From contig NZ_JAGIYY010000001.1 in NCBI RefSeq assembly GCF_017813335.1, forward strand, positions 620,001 to 684,000: a DNA stretch of 64,000 nucleotides, read 5' to 3'. Below the pieces are notes generated by a model. It saw only the letters and a list, made by a program, of their open reading frames with translations. It searched no databases and was not told where the DNA came from. Position 1 is the stretch's first letter. Every line of letters begins with the position of its first letter. The DNA is from Tianweitania sediminis (GTDB taxonomy: Bacteria; Pseudomonadota; Alphaproteobacteria; Rhizobiales; Rhizobiaceae). A program made the translations under genes and the position numbers. Below are positions 49,879 to 57,178 of the stretch, one piece after another.

Positions 49879-49904
49879 GGAACAACGGGCAGTTTTCGTT
49901 GGTT
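49879..49904 (+). promoter_or_regulatory. EcfG-type promoter of the 49-residue gene
   Basis: GGAAC at 49879-49883, 17-base spacer, GGTT at 49901-49904, 34 bases before ATG 49939. Same -10 variant as the divergent promoter 25 bases away, so the intergenic region looks like a paired, outward-facing stress promoter. Confidence 0.58.
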
Positions 49905-49938
49905 CAGAAGCGTGAAGATCAATTGACGGAGCACTGTC

Positions 49939-50088
49939 ATGACCCCCACCCCGGACACAGCCCCCGCAAAGGACCAGCCTGATCAGGATCCCGCAGAAGG
50001 TTCGCGGGAAGTGATCGAGCGGCAGTTGAAAGAGGCGGACGAAAAGCCTGGCGGAAGCAACAACAAGGATCGACCGAAAGGCGGTTGA
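49939..50088 (+). CDS. Small hydrophilic protein D (49 aa), stress-type cluster
   Basis: A 49-residue charged protein (MTPTPDTAPAKDQPDQDP start; NNKDRPKGG end) with a central amphipathic EVIERQLKEADEK segment. No hydrophobic region. GGAG at 49928-49931 is seven bases upstream of ATG 49939, and an EcfG-type promoter precedes it. Similar short Asp/Lys/Gly/Asn-rich proteins are common in Rhizobiales stress regulons; the exact function is unknown. Divergent from genes A-C. Confidence 0.62.
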   Translation: MTPTPDTAPAKDQPDQDPAEGSREVIERQLKEADEKPGGSNNKDRPKGG

Positions 50089-50284
50089 TCCCGCCCCACG
50101 TCGGGTCGCTTAAACCGATGGGACGACAGGCTGCCTGGCCTCGACCGATTGCGCCTTTCATGCATAGTGGGGCTTTGCCGGAGCCTCTTTGCCTGATGCA
50201 GTCGATCGACAGCCTTTCTCTGAACCGCTTCCACAAGGAAGCCGTCAGACCGCACGGTCGCGCCTCCCCGCGGCTGCGCTGCGA

Positions 50285-51835
50285 ATGACGTCGACCTTTC
50301 GGCTGGACGGGCGCCGGCTTTCCATAGGTGATGTTGTTCGCGCGTCTTTGGGCCCGTCGAAACTCGAGGTGGCAGAGGACGTTCGGGCGCTTCTTTTTCG
50401 TGCCCGCGCTGTGGTGGAGCAGCATCTGGCAGCCGAAACGCCCGTTTACGGCTTGAACACGGGGCTTGGCGGCAATGTCGGGCATCGGTTAAAACAAGAC
50501 GAGATCCCCGCCTTCCAGGAGCAGACCGTGCGGGCCCGAGTGGCCGGCGTCGGCGAACCCTTGCCGCTGCCTGCCTGCCGGGCCGCCTTGTTCTGTCGTA
50601 TCGTCAGCCTGGCCAAGGGAGGAGCAGGGATCACGCCTGCGGTGTTCGACCTCCTCGTTTCCATGCTGGAGCGCGACGTTGTCCCGGTGATCCCATCGCG
50701 CGGTTCGCTTGGAACAAGCGACCTGATCATCCTGATGAGCATGGCCGCTGTCGCGATCGGTCGGGGCGATGCTTATTTCGAAGGCAAAATCCGGCCTGCC
50801 CGTGAAGCCCTGGCGAAGGCTGGACTCGCTCCCGTTCAGCTTGGTGCCAAGGATGGATTGGCGATCGGAAGCGCGTCGTCGGTCACACTGGCGACCGCAA
50901 CGCTTGCGCTGGAAAAGATCCGCCCGCTTCTGCTTGTCCATTTCGGCGCGGCGTCCCTTGCGCTGGAAGGCTATGGGGCCAATCCACGCGCCTTTGACCC
51001 CAGGCTGGCGCAGGCGCGGCCCGCAGCCCGGCAGGAAGCTGCTGCTGTGGCGTTTTCGCAGGCCCTGGCCGGCAGCAGCCTGCATGATGCGCCGCGTCAG
51101 GTTCAGGACGCCATCAGCTTCCGCACGCTGCCGCAAGTCACGGGCGTTGTCCTCGACTCCTACCTCGCGGCCTGCGCCGCCGTTGAAATCGAGCTCAACG
51201 GTGTTTCCGACAACCCTCTTGTTCTCCCCGCGGAAGGGGAGATGCACTCGGTTGCAAATTTCCACACGCCAGCCATTGCACTTGCCTTCGACGCCTTGGC
51301 GATCGCGATGACCCATCTCGCCACTGCGTCCGCTTACCGGTCGATCAAGCTGATGACCGGCCGCATGACGGGCCTGCCCAACTACCTCAGTCCGGTCGGC
51401 GGGGCCTCGGCAGGCTTCGTGCCGATGCAAAAGGCACTGGCAGCCCTTCATGCGGAGGTCCGCCTGAAGGCTACGCCCGCCAGCCTCGATGGGCTTGCGG
51501 TTTCCGACACGGTGGAAGACCTCGCACCGCAGACCGCGCTTTGCATCCGCAAGCTTGCGGAACAGGCGGACCTTGTTGCCTGGATGCTTGCCATGGAAGC
51601 GATGTTTGCCGCGCAAGCCGTGTCGCTGCGCCAAGCAAGCGGATCGCCGCACCGGTTGGGCGGCGCCGGGCAGTTCATGCAGGGCGTGATCCGCGCCGCT
51701 GTTCCGCCTCTGGAGGAAGATCGTGAAACAGGGCCGGACGCGGCCGTGCTGCGCGACGTTCTTTTCCGCCCCGACGTCATCGAGGGGCTGGAGCGGCTGT
51801 TTTCGCAAACGCTGCCCGAGCTCCAGCAATCCTGA
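50285..51835 (+). CDS. Histidine-ammonia-lyase-family protein with altered MIO triad
   Basis: A 516-residue protein of the aromatic amino-acid lyase family. The catalytic tyrosine loop PVYGLNTGLGG (Y55) is intact, as are the central ELNGVSDNPLV and QDAISFRTLPQV regions. The MIO-forming block, normally GSVGASGDLAPL, reads GSLGTSDLIIL: Thr144-Ser145-Asp146 replace Ala-Ser-Gly, so either the Gly is deleted or it is Asp. Such a protein may not build the usual cofactor and may have another activity. ATG 50285 has a weak ribosome binding site; an upstream in-frame TTG at 50189 is possible. A degraded regulator follows on the other strand. No other hut gene is present. Confidence 0.85.
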   Translation: MTSTFRLDGRRLSIGDVVRASLGPSKLEVAEDVRALLFRARAVVEQHLAAETPVYGLNTGLGGNVGHRLKQDEIPAFQEQTVRARVAGVGEPLPLPACRAALFCRIVSLAKGGAGITPAVFDLLVSMLERDVVPVIPSRGSLGTSDLIILMSMAAVAIGRGDAYFEGKIRPAREALAKAGLAPVQLGAKDGLAIGSASSVTLATATLALEKIRPLLLVHFGAASLALEGYGANPRAFDPRLAQARPAARQEAAAVAFSQALAGSSLHDAPRQVQDAISFRTLPQVTGVVLDSYLAACAAVEIELNGVSDNPLVLPAEGEMHSVANFHTPAIALAFDALAIAMTHLATASAYRSIKLMTGRMTGLPNYLSPVGGASAGFVPMQKALAALHAEVRLKATPASLDGLAVSDTVEDLAPQTALCIRKLAEQADLVAWMLAMEAMFAAQAVSLRQASGSPHRLGGAGQFMQGVIRAAVPPLEEDRETGPDAAVLRDVLFRPDVIEGLERLFSQTLPELQQS

Positions 51836-51855
51836 TTGCAGTTCCGGTTGCCTGA

Positions 51856-52200
51856 TCAGGAACGGCTGAAAACGAGCTCAATGCGGTCAGCCAGAACCTT
51901 GGTGCGGATGACCTGGATCGGGTGATCGTCCGCGTCGACATCAGTCGCCCGGCTGATCAGAACAATGGCATCGGATGCGCAACTGAGCACTCTGGATCGA
52001 GCGCGGGAACCCGTTCGGCGGTAAGGCGTGTTTCCAGCCGCCGGTAATGCAGCGGCGCGCCGACGCCAGCGCACAACGCCAGTCGCAGCAGAACCTTGAC
52101 GCAAGCTGGGAGTGCCTGCTCGAAGACATGGCGCACGGCAACAAGTCCGCCACTGAAGCCGGTGAGTGCGCTGAAGGCGAGATCTTCACCAGAGCTTCGC
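51856..52200 (-). pseudogene. Frameshifted remnant of a GntR-family regulator (UTRA domain)
   Basis: The 531-base gap between the lyase and the kinase gene holds a decayed reading frame on the minus strand. One frame, over about 52170-51957, reads a UTRA-like segment including AGVGAPLHYRRLETRLTAE. After a frameshift near 51975 a second frame ends DADDHPIQVIRTKVLADRIELVF, matching the C-terminal UTRA region of PhnF/HutC-type regulators. The N-terminal winged-helix half is missing and no start codon fits. It was probably the local regulator of the lyase gene. The rest of the gap, to 52366, shows nothing else I can support. Confidence 0.5.
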
Positions 52201-52366
52201 CGCTTCCGGCGAGCCGGGCGATTGGTCCATTCTGATCGTGCCGCAGGATACGCCAACCCAGACCGCCGACGCTCTCTTGAAATGCGACCAGTCCCTGCGG
52301 CGCCCACGGGGGACTGAGGCTCAGCGCGGTCAGTGATCAAAAGGTGGCGCTCGACGCTTGTTCGCG

Positions 52367-53452
52367 TCAGAGTTCTTCCGTGTGGCTCGGCAGGATGTTG
52401 GCGGTCGGACAGTGCAGATGCCAAACGATCTGCCCACTCGACCGGTCCAGGCTGGCGGTGCCACCCAAAGACTGCGGTGCGACCCGAAGAAGCACAACCG
52501 ACCCGAAGCCCCGGCGCTCGCCTTGGCGCGTTTCGCCGGTGAGCCCCGGTACCGTCTCTGTCCAGCGCAGGTCGAACTGAGAAGGCTCGGTATTCCCTCC
52601 CTGCGTGCTCCAGGTCACGGCGATTGTGCCGCCGTCGCGGGACAAGGCGCCGTATTTCGCCGAATTTGTTCCCAGCTCGTGGAAGGCCATACCGAGGTTC
52701 TGCACCGCAATGGGTGACAGCAAAATCGGTGGACCTTCCACCGAAATCCGTTCCTCGAGACCGTAAGGCGCGAGTTGGTGCAAAAGGAGCTCCGACAGGC
52801 TGGCCCCCGACCAGTCGGTGGAAACAAGGAGGTCGTGCGAGCGGGCAAGCGCAAGGATGCGATTGCGGACGGTGACCTCGAATTCCGCAGGATCCGTCGT
52901 GCTCTTTCTGGTTTCCCGGATGATGGAGTTGATCACCGCGAACTGGTTCTTCACGCGGTGGTTGATCTCGCGCAGCAAAAGGCGGATGCGGCGCTCGTTC
53001 TCCCGCGCCGCCGTGATGTCGCGCGCCACCTTGGAGGCACCCACAATCACACCGTGGCGATCCTTGATGGGGGACACGGTGATGGAGATATACACGGGTG
53101 TGCCATCCTTGCGACGACGCACCGTTTCGTAGCTTTCGACGCGGTCGCCGCGCTTGATGCGGCCGATGATCTCGTCTTCTTCCTGGATGAGATGGTCGGG
53201 GATCAGCATCGTGATCGAGCGCCCGACCGCTTCCTCGGCGGAATAGCCGAACAAGCGCGCCGCCGCCGGATTCCAGGTCTTGATGATGCTGTTCAGGTCT
53301 TTGCTGATGATGGCATCGAAGGAGGAGTCGACGATCGCCGCCAACCGCGCATGCGCGAGCGGGTCTGCGAGCTGCTCCAATCCCGCGACAAGCTCCGGGA
53401 CCGGGTTGTCGCTACGGAGCGGTTCTGCTTGCACGGCCACCGGATCGGTCAT
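52367..53452 (-). CDS. PAS-domain HWE-family sensor histidine kinase
   Basis: A 361-residue soluble kinase. A PAS domain covers about 35-150 (AIVDSSFDAIISKD, NPAAARLFGYSAEEAVGR, VSPIKDRHGVIVGASKVARDIT). The phospho-acceptor is H165 in REINHRVKNQF. The ATPase domain has HELGTNSAKYGALS (258-271) and the W-x-E motif at W297-E299 that defines HWE kinases. Such kinases often feed the PhyR-NepR-EcfG general stress pathway. No transmembrane segment. ATG 53452 is preferred since AGGAGA lies eight bases upstream; ATGs at 53506 and 53569 have no ribosome binding site. No partner response regulator is adjacent. Confidence 0.88.
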   Translation of the reverse strand: MTDPVAVQAEPLRSDNPVPELVAGLEQLADPLAHARLAAIVDSSFDAIISKDLNSIIKTWNPAAARLFGYSAEEAVGRSITMLIPDHLIQEEDEIIGRIKRGDRVESYETVRRRKDGTPVYISITVSPIKDRHGVIVGASKVARDITAARENERRIRLLLREINHRVKNQFAVINSIIRETRKSTTDPAEFEVTVRNRILALARSHDLLVSTDWSGASLSELLLHQLAPYGLEERISVEGPPILLSPIAVQNLGMAFHELGTNSAKYGALSRDGGTIAVTWSTQGGNTEPSQFDLRWTETVPGLTGETRQGERRGFGSVVLLRVAPQSLGGTASLDRSSGQIVWHLHCPTANILPSHTEEL

Positions 53453-53646
53453 GCGTCGCTTCTCCTGGATGATCTTGCTTCCATTATCTTCTTCTGAATC
53501 GCTCATCAGCGAAAGCAAGCCTTTTTTGCCGCCGTCGGAAGCAGCTGGATCAGCCGTGGCACTTGCCATGGGAATATAAGTGCGGCCGCGCGTGCATCCA
53601 TGACAGGCACGACCGCGTTTGCCTTGCTCCACGAAGGAGACCCATC

Positions 53647-53814
53647 ATGAGCACCGAGAATCCTGCCGCAAAGCCAAACGACGACAAGCTGAAAGACAGG
53701 CACCGCGATGTCACCAGCGCCAATGAGGACATGAAGCAAGACTTTCAACAGGATGATGACCAGCCGCCGCCCCATTCCGACAAGGTCGGTGGCTTGCGCG
53801 GCAATCCGAGCTGA
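53647..53814 (+). CDS. Small hydrophilic protein E (55 aa)
   Basis: A 55-residue strongly charged protein (MSTENPAAKPNDDKLKDR start, then SANEDMKQDFQQDDDQPPP) with no hydrophobic segment, similar in character to proteins A-D. AAGGAG at 53634-53639 lies eight bases before ATG 53647. It is divergent from the HWE kinase gene. No clear EcfG-type promoter is seen; a GGAAT element at 53571 is a poor match. After its TGA the same frame stays open for another 35 codons. Confidence 0.6.
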   Translation: MSTENPAAKPNDDKLKDRHRDVTSANEDMKQDFQQDDDQPPPHSDKVGGLRGNPS

Positions 53815-53922
53815 CCCATCGCGGACTTCAAATCCTGGTACTGGCGCAAGGAGCCGGGGCTGCCATCGCTGTGGCGTCCCGGCTTCTTCCTTTTCAAGCC
53901 TGAGCCGGACTGGCTCAGCTGA
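53815..53922 (+). other. In-frame open segment after the stop of protein E
   Basis: Directly after the TGA at 53812-53814 the same frame continues for 35 codons to TGA 53920-53922 with no ATG, GTG or TTG. It encodes a Trp/Phe/Pro-rich stretch (FKSWYWRKEPGLPSLW, FFLFKPEPDWLS) very different from protein E. It may be a remnant of another gene, a read-through extension or chance. Confidence 0.25.
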
Positions 53923-53951
53923 AGCGAGCCGCTGACTTGTTTCCCCTTACC

Positions 53952-55118
53952 TTAGGATTTTCTGCGCCGATTGACCGCGCTGAGCGCCAGGCTCGCCGGC
54001 AGCGCCAGGGCCAAGGTTCCCAGCGAGAAACGAGGTGGGTTCGGGCGCGACCGGCGCATTGCGGCATGGTAGCCAGCCTGCCATTCAGGGCTTTTCGATG
54101 CGAGATCGTGTTCCGACAGCGCGCCGCCGCGCGATCCGTTGCTGTCGTTGTTTGCGGTGGAACCGACCGTGTCTGCTGCAGTGGCGTCCCGCTGCCCCAG
54201 GCGATCGTCTTGACCTGTGGTGGAATCAACCTTCGTTTGGCGTTCGGCTTCGGCATTGAGTTCGGCGCCGCCAATCAGAACCGTCACAGAAATCCACATC
54301 CAGGTCAGCATCGCGATGAGGCCGCCGAGCGAGCCGTATGTTTCGTCGTAATTGGCGAAATTAGCCGCGTACCAGGAAAACAGGATGGAAATGATGATGA
54401 TGACCACGACGGACAGAACCGCACCGGGCGTGATCCACACCCACTTCGCATTCTGGCGGCTTGGCCCCCACCGATAAAGCGCGGCGATCGCCGTCATCAG
54501 GATGAGGGCCAGAACCACATAGGAGCCGATCTGCACCAGCCATTCCATGCCACTTCCAAGGCCGATCACGCTCAAGAGGATTGGAACCACCACCGCTGCG
54601 CCAATCAGGAGGATGCCGCCCACGAGGCCGGCAGCAATGAAGGCAAGCGCCACCAGGCTCAGCTTGATGTAGCCGCGCTTCTCCGTTTCGTCGTAAGCGA
54701 CATTCATGGCCTCAAACATGGTTTTCACGCCCGAGCTTGCGCTCCAAAGCGCGATCGCGAGCGAAACCAGAAGCGCGAAGCCGAGCTTGGTGCCCCCACC
54801 CGATGCAAGGCTGGTCACTTGCTCCTGAATGATGGACATTCCGCCTTCGGGAACGATCGCAGACAGCATGTTCAGATGGTCGCTGACGGTCGCAGGATCG
54901 GCAAACAGGCCGTAGACCGACACAAAGGCAGCCAAGGTCGGGAACATCGACAGCAAAAGGTAATATGTCACCGCTGCTGCGATCAGGGTCACGCGGTCAT
55001 TGCTGAACTCGTTGTAAGTGCGCCAAAGGATGTCCTTCCAACCGGCGGCGGGAACTTCAGCGGGCGATGTGGCGTGGCGACCGCGATCTGCAGTGTTGGT
55101 TTGGTTGCTTGAGGCCAT
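53952..55118 (-). CDS. YihY/BrkB-family inner-membrane protein
   Basis: A 388-residue protein with about six transmembrane segments between residues 45 and 290. Family motifs include RVTLIAAAVTYYLLLSMFPTLAAF, LWSASSGVKTMFEAMNVAY and the ETYGSLGGLIAMLTWMWISVTVLIGGAELNAE end block. The C-terminal 90 residues are hydrophilic and probably disordered, with one further short hydrophobic stretch near the end. The role of BrkB proteins is unclear. It may be stress-controlled (candidate promoter at 55157-55182). No Shine-Dalgarno of note at ATG 55118. Confidence 0.9.
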   Translation of the reverse strand: MASSNQTNTADRGRHATSPAEVPAAGWKDILWRTYNEFSNDRVTLIAAAVTYYLLLSMFPTLAAFVSVYGLFADPATVSDHLNMLSAIVPEGGMSIIQEQVTSLASGGGTKLGFALLVSLAIALWSASSGVKTMFEAMNVAYDETEKRGYIKLSLVALAFIAAGLVGGILLIGAAVVVPILLSVIGLGSGMEWLVQIGSYVVLALILMTAIAALYRWGPSRQNAKWVWITPGAVLSVVVIIIISILFSWYAANFANYDETYGSLGGLIAMLTWMWISVTVLIGGAELNAEAERQTKVDSTTGQDDRLGQRDATAADTVGSTANNDSNGSRGGALSEHDLASKSPEWQAGYHAAMRRSRPNPPRFSLGTLALALPASLALSAVNRRRKS

Positions 55119-55156
55119 GGCGGTGGACGGGTTCTCCGGATGGGCTGATCCTTGTG

Positions 55157-55182
55157 AACGACCGAAGCAGCGGCTTTGTTCT
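55157..55182 (-). promoter_or_regulatory. EcfG-like promoter candidate for the BrkB-family gene
   Basis: On the minus strand AGAAC (plus 55178-55182), 17 bases, CGTT (plus 55157-55160). One mismatch from GGAAC-N17-CGTT. It lies about 40 bases upstream of ATG 55118, a normal distance. Confidence 0.4.
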
Positions 55183-55335
55183 AGTCAACAGTGAAGATTC
55201 TATCGGTTTGTGACAGAGGAAGGCTCGTGAAGGCCGCCGCAGAACGCTAGGAAGCGACGGACCTGGTACAAAAAGATCCGACGCAGCCCGGTTCTCTGGT
55301 CGTCCTTAGCCGGACGCGGCGCGAGGCTATTTGTT

Positions 55336-56496
55336 TTACCAGGCGGCGCGGTAAATCGCGAGCGCGTCGGCTTCGGACACCGAGCGGGGATTGTTGACGA
55401 GCAGGCGCTGCTGCTTCATCGCGTCGCTCGCCATCTTCTTCAACGCATCCTCGCCGATGCCGACGTCGCGCAACCTGGGCTGCAGCCCAACACGCGCCGA
55501 AAGGGCAGTCAGTTCCTCGATAAACGCCGCACAGCGCGCTTGGCTGCCTTCTTCCATCGCGAGGTGCGGAAAAGCGTCGGCCGCGATCTCGGCATAAAGG
55601 TGCGCGGCTTCCGGCGCGTTGAAGCGCAGCACATGCGGCAGAACCAGCGCATTGGACAGGCCATGCGGGATATGGAACGTGCCGCCGATCGGATAGGCCA
55701 AGGCATGCACCGCAGCCACCGGCGAGTTGGCGAAGGCCTGGCCGGCAAGCATGGAGCCGAACAGCATCGCTCCACGCGCTTCGAGCTTGGAGCCGTCGTG
55801 AACCACCGCCTCGATGTTGGCACCGAGCAGCTGTAGCGCCTGACGGGCGAGCATCTTCGACAAGGGGTTGTTGTTGGCGTTCTTGGAGGCATAGGCCTCG
55901 ATGGCGTGAACCATGGCATCGATCCCCGTTGCTGCAGTGATCGAGGCTGGCAGGCCCACCGTCAGTTCCGGGTCGAGCAGGGCAATGTCGGGCAAGATGA
56001 TGGGGGAAGACACGCCGCGCTTTTCTTCTTCGCCCACTGTGATGATGGAAACGGGCGTCACCTCCGAACCTGTGCCGGCGGTGGTGGGAACCAGCACGAG
56101 CGGCAGCCGTGGACCCCTGGCCTGGGCGACACCCCAGGCGTCGTCCAGATCCTCGCCCGAACCGATCAGCAGCGCGGCCAGCTTGGCCACGTCGAGCGAC
56201 GACCCGCCGCCGAAGCCGACGACCCCTGTCGCGGCCGCCGCTTTGCCGGCTTCCACCGCCTTCATCAGCGTGGCGCGCGACGGGTCGGCTTCCACCGCGT
56301 CGAAAACCGAAACGGTCAGCCCGGCTTCTTGCAGAGAGGCCACCGCCCCGTCGCACAGGCCCAGCCGGCGCAGGCCGGGATCGGTCACGAACAGCACCGA
56401 ACCACCCAGCCGCTTGCCCGCGATTGCAGCCAGGCGCCGCGCCGCACCCGGCTCGAAGACGAGCGTGGGCGTGGTGTTGAAGGTGAATGGTGTCAT
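55336..56496 (-). CDS. Iron-containing alcohol dehydrogenase
   Basis: A 386-residue group III alcohol dehydrogenase. The NAD-binding motif GFGGGSSLDVAK, the PTTAGTGSEVTPVSII block and the metal ligands in DAMVHAIEAY and HALAYPIGGTFHIPHGLSNA are intact. The family oxidises alcohols or reduces aldehydes with NAD(P)H; the substrate is not predictable. It stands alone. The 228 bases before the next gene (plus-strand rhodanese) contain no clear promoter. Confidence 0.95.
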   Translation of the reverse strand: MTPFTFNTTPTLVFEPGAARRLAAIAGKRLGGSVLFVTDPGLRRLGLCDGAVASLQEAGLTVSVFDAVEADPSRATLMKAVEAGKAAAATGVVGFGGGSSLDVAKLAALLIGSGEDLDDAWGVAQARGPRLPLVLVPTTAGTGSEVTPVSIITVGEEEKRGVSSPIILPDIALLDPELTVGLPASITAATGIDAMVHAIEAYASKNANNNPLSKMLARQALQLLGANIEAVVHDGSKLEARGAMLFGSMLAGQAFANSPVAAVHALAYPIGGTFHIPHGLSNALVLPHVLRFNAPEAAHLYAEIAADAFPHLAMEEGSQARCAAFIEELTALSARVGLQPRLRDVGIGEDALKKMASDAMKQQRLLVNNPRSVSEADALAIYRAAW

Positions 56497-56724
56497 GATC
56501 GCTCCTCCGCTTCTCCGTCTTCAGGTGGTGGCGCTTCGCGCCGCCGCGGTCAAGGCGTGTCGACGATGCCGCGAACGAAGATCTTGCCGTTCTCCGTGAA
56601 GACGGTTTCGCGAAAGAGGATGCCTGTGATTTTGTTGCGATCTCTGCTTTCTTCGGCAGTTGAACCCTTTGCCCGTTATCGCGAGCATGCGGGTCAACGC
56701 CGATTTCACCAGATGGGAGTGCTG

Positions 56725-57138
56725 ATGGTGGCCAAGGGGTACAAGGAGATGCTGGCCGAAGCCGAAAGCGTCGTACAATCCGTGTCCGTGGCTGAAATGG
56801 CCGCCAAAGGCGAAGATGTCGTGCTGGTGGATATCCGCGATCCGCGCGAGCTGGAACGCGAGGGCACGATCGAGGGCGCGCTGCATGCGCCGCGTGGCAT
56901 GCTGGAGTTCTGGATCGACCCGGAAAGCCCTTATCACAAGCCGGTGTTTGCCGAGGACAAGACCTTTGTCTTCTTCTGCGCAGCCGGGTGGCGCTCGCTT
57001 CTGGCGGCACAGGTGGCGCAGGACATGGGCTTGAAGGCGCGCAGCATGCGCGGCGGCTTCGCCGAATGGAAAGAGGGTGGCCATCCCGTGGCGGAAAAGA
57101 AGCGCAGGGACGCCCAGGCCGTGGACAATCAGGGCTGA
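56725..57138 (+). CDS. Rhodanese-like sulfurtransferase
   Basis: A 137-residue single-domain rhodanese. The active-site loop CAAGWRS gives the catalytic cysteine C85 and the CxxGxR pattern. LVDIRDPRELEREGTIEGALHAPRGMLEFW is a standard rhodanese beginning. The substrate (thiosulfate or a persulfide donor) is unknown. ATG 56725 follows GGAG at 56716-56719; ATG 56713 is four codons earlier and possible. The acyl-CoA ligase starts 40 bases later with its own strong ribosome binding site. Confidence 0.88.
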   Translation: MVAKGYKEMLAEAESVVQSVSVAEMAAKGEDVVLVDIRDPRELEREGTIEGALHAPRGMLEFWIDPESPYHKPVFAEDKTFVFFCAAGWRSLLAAQVAQDMGLKARSMRGGFAEWKEGGHPVAEKKRRDAQAVDNQG

Positions 57139-57178
57139 GGCGGACTGCCCGATCAGACGAAAGGGAGGAGCAGGGGGA

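Noticed and set aside
56550-56658. Protein-like open segment (ITGILFRETVFTENGK) on the minus strand upstream of the alcohol dehydrogenase
   Set aside because: No ATG, GTG or TTG between the preceding in-frame stop and the segment, and no ribosome binding site. Could be a remnant, but the support is too thin.
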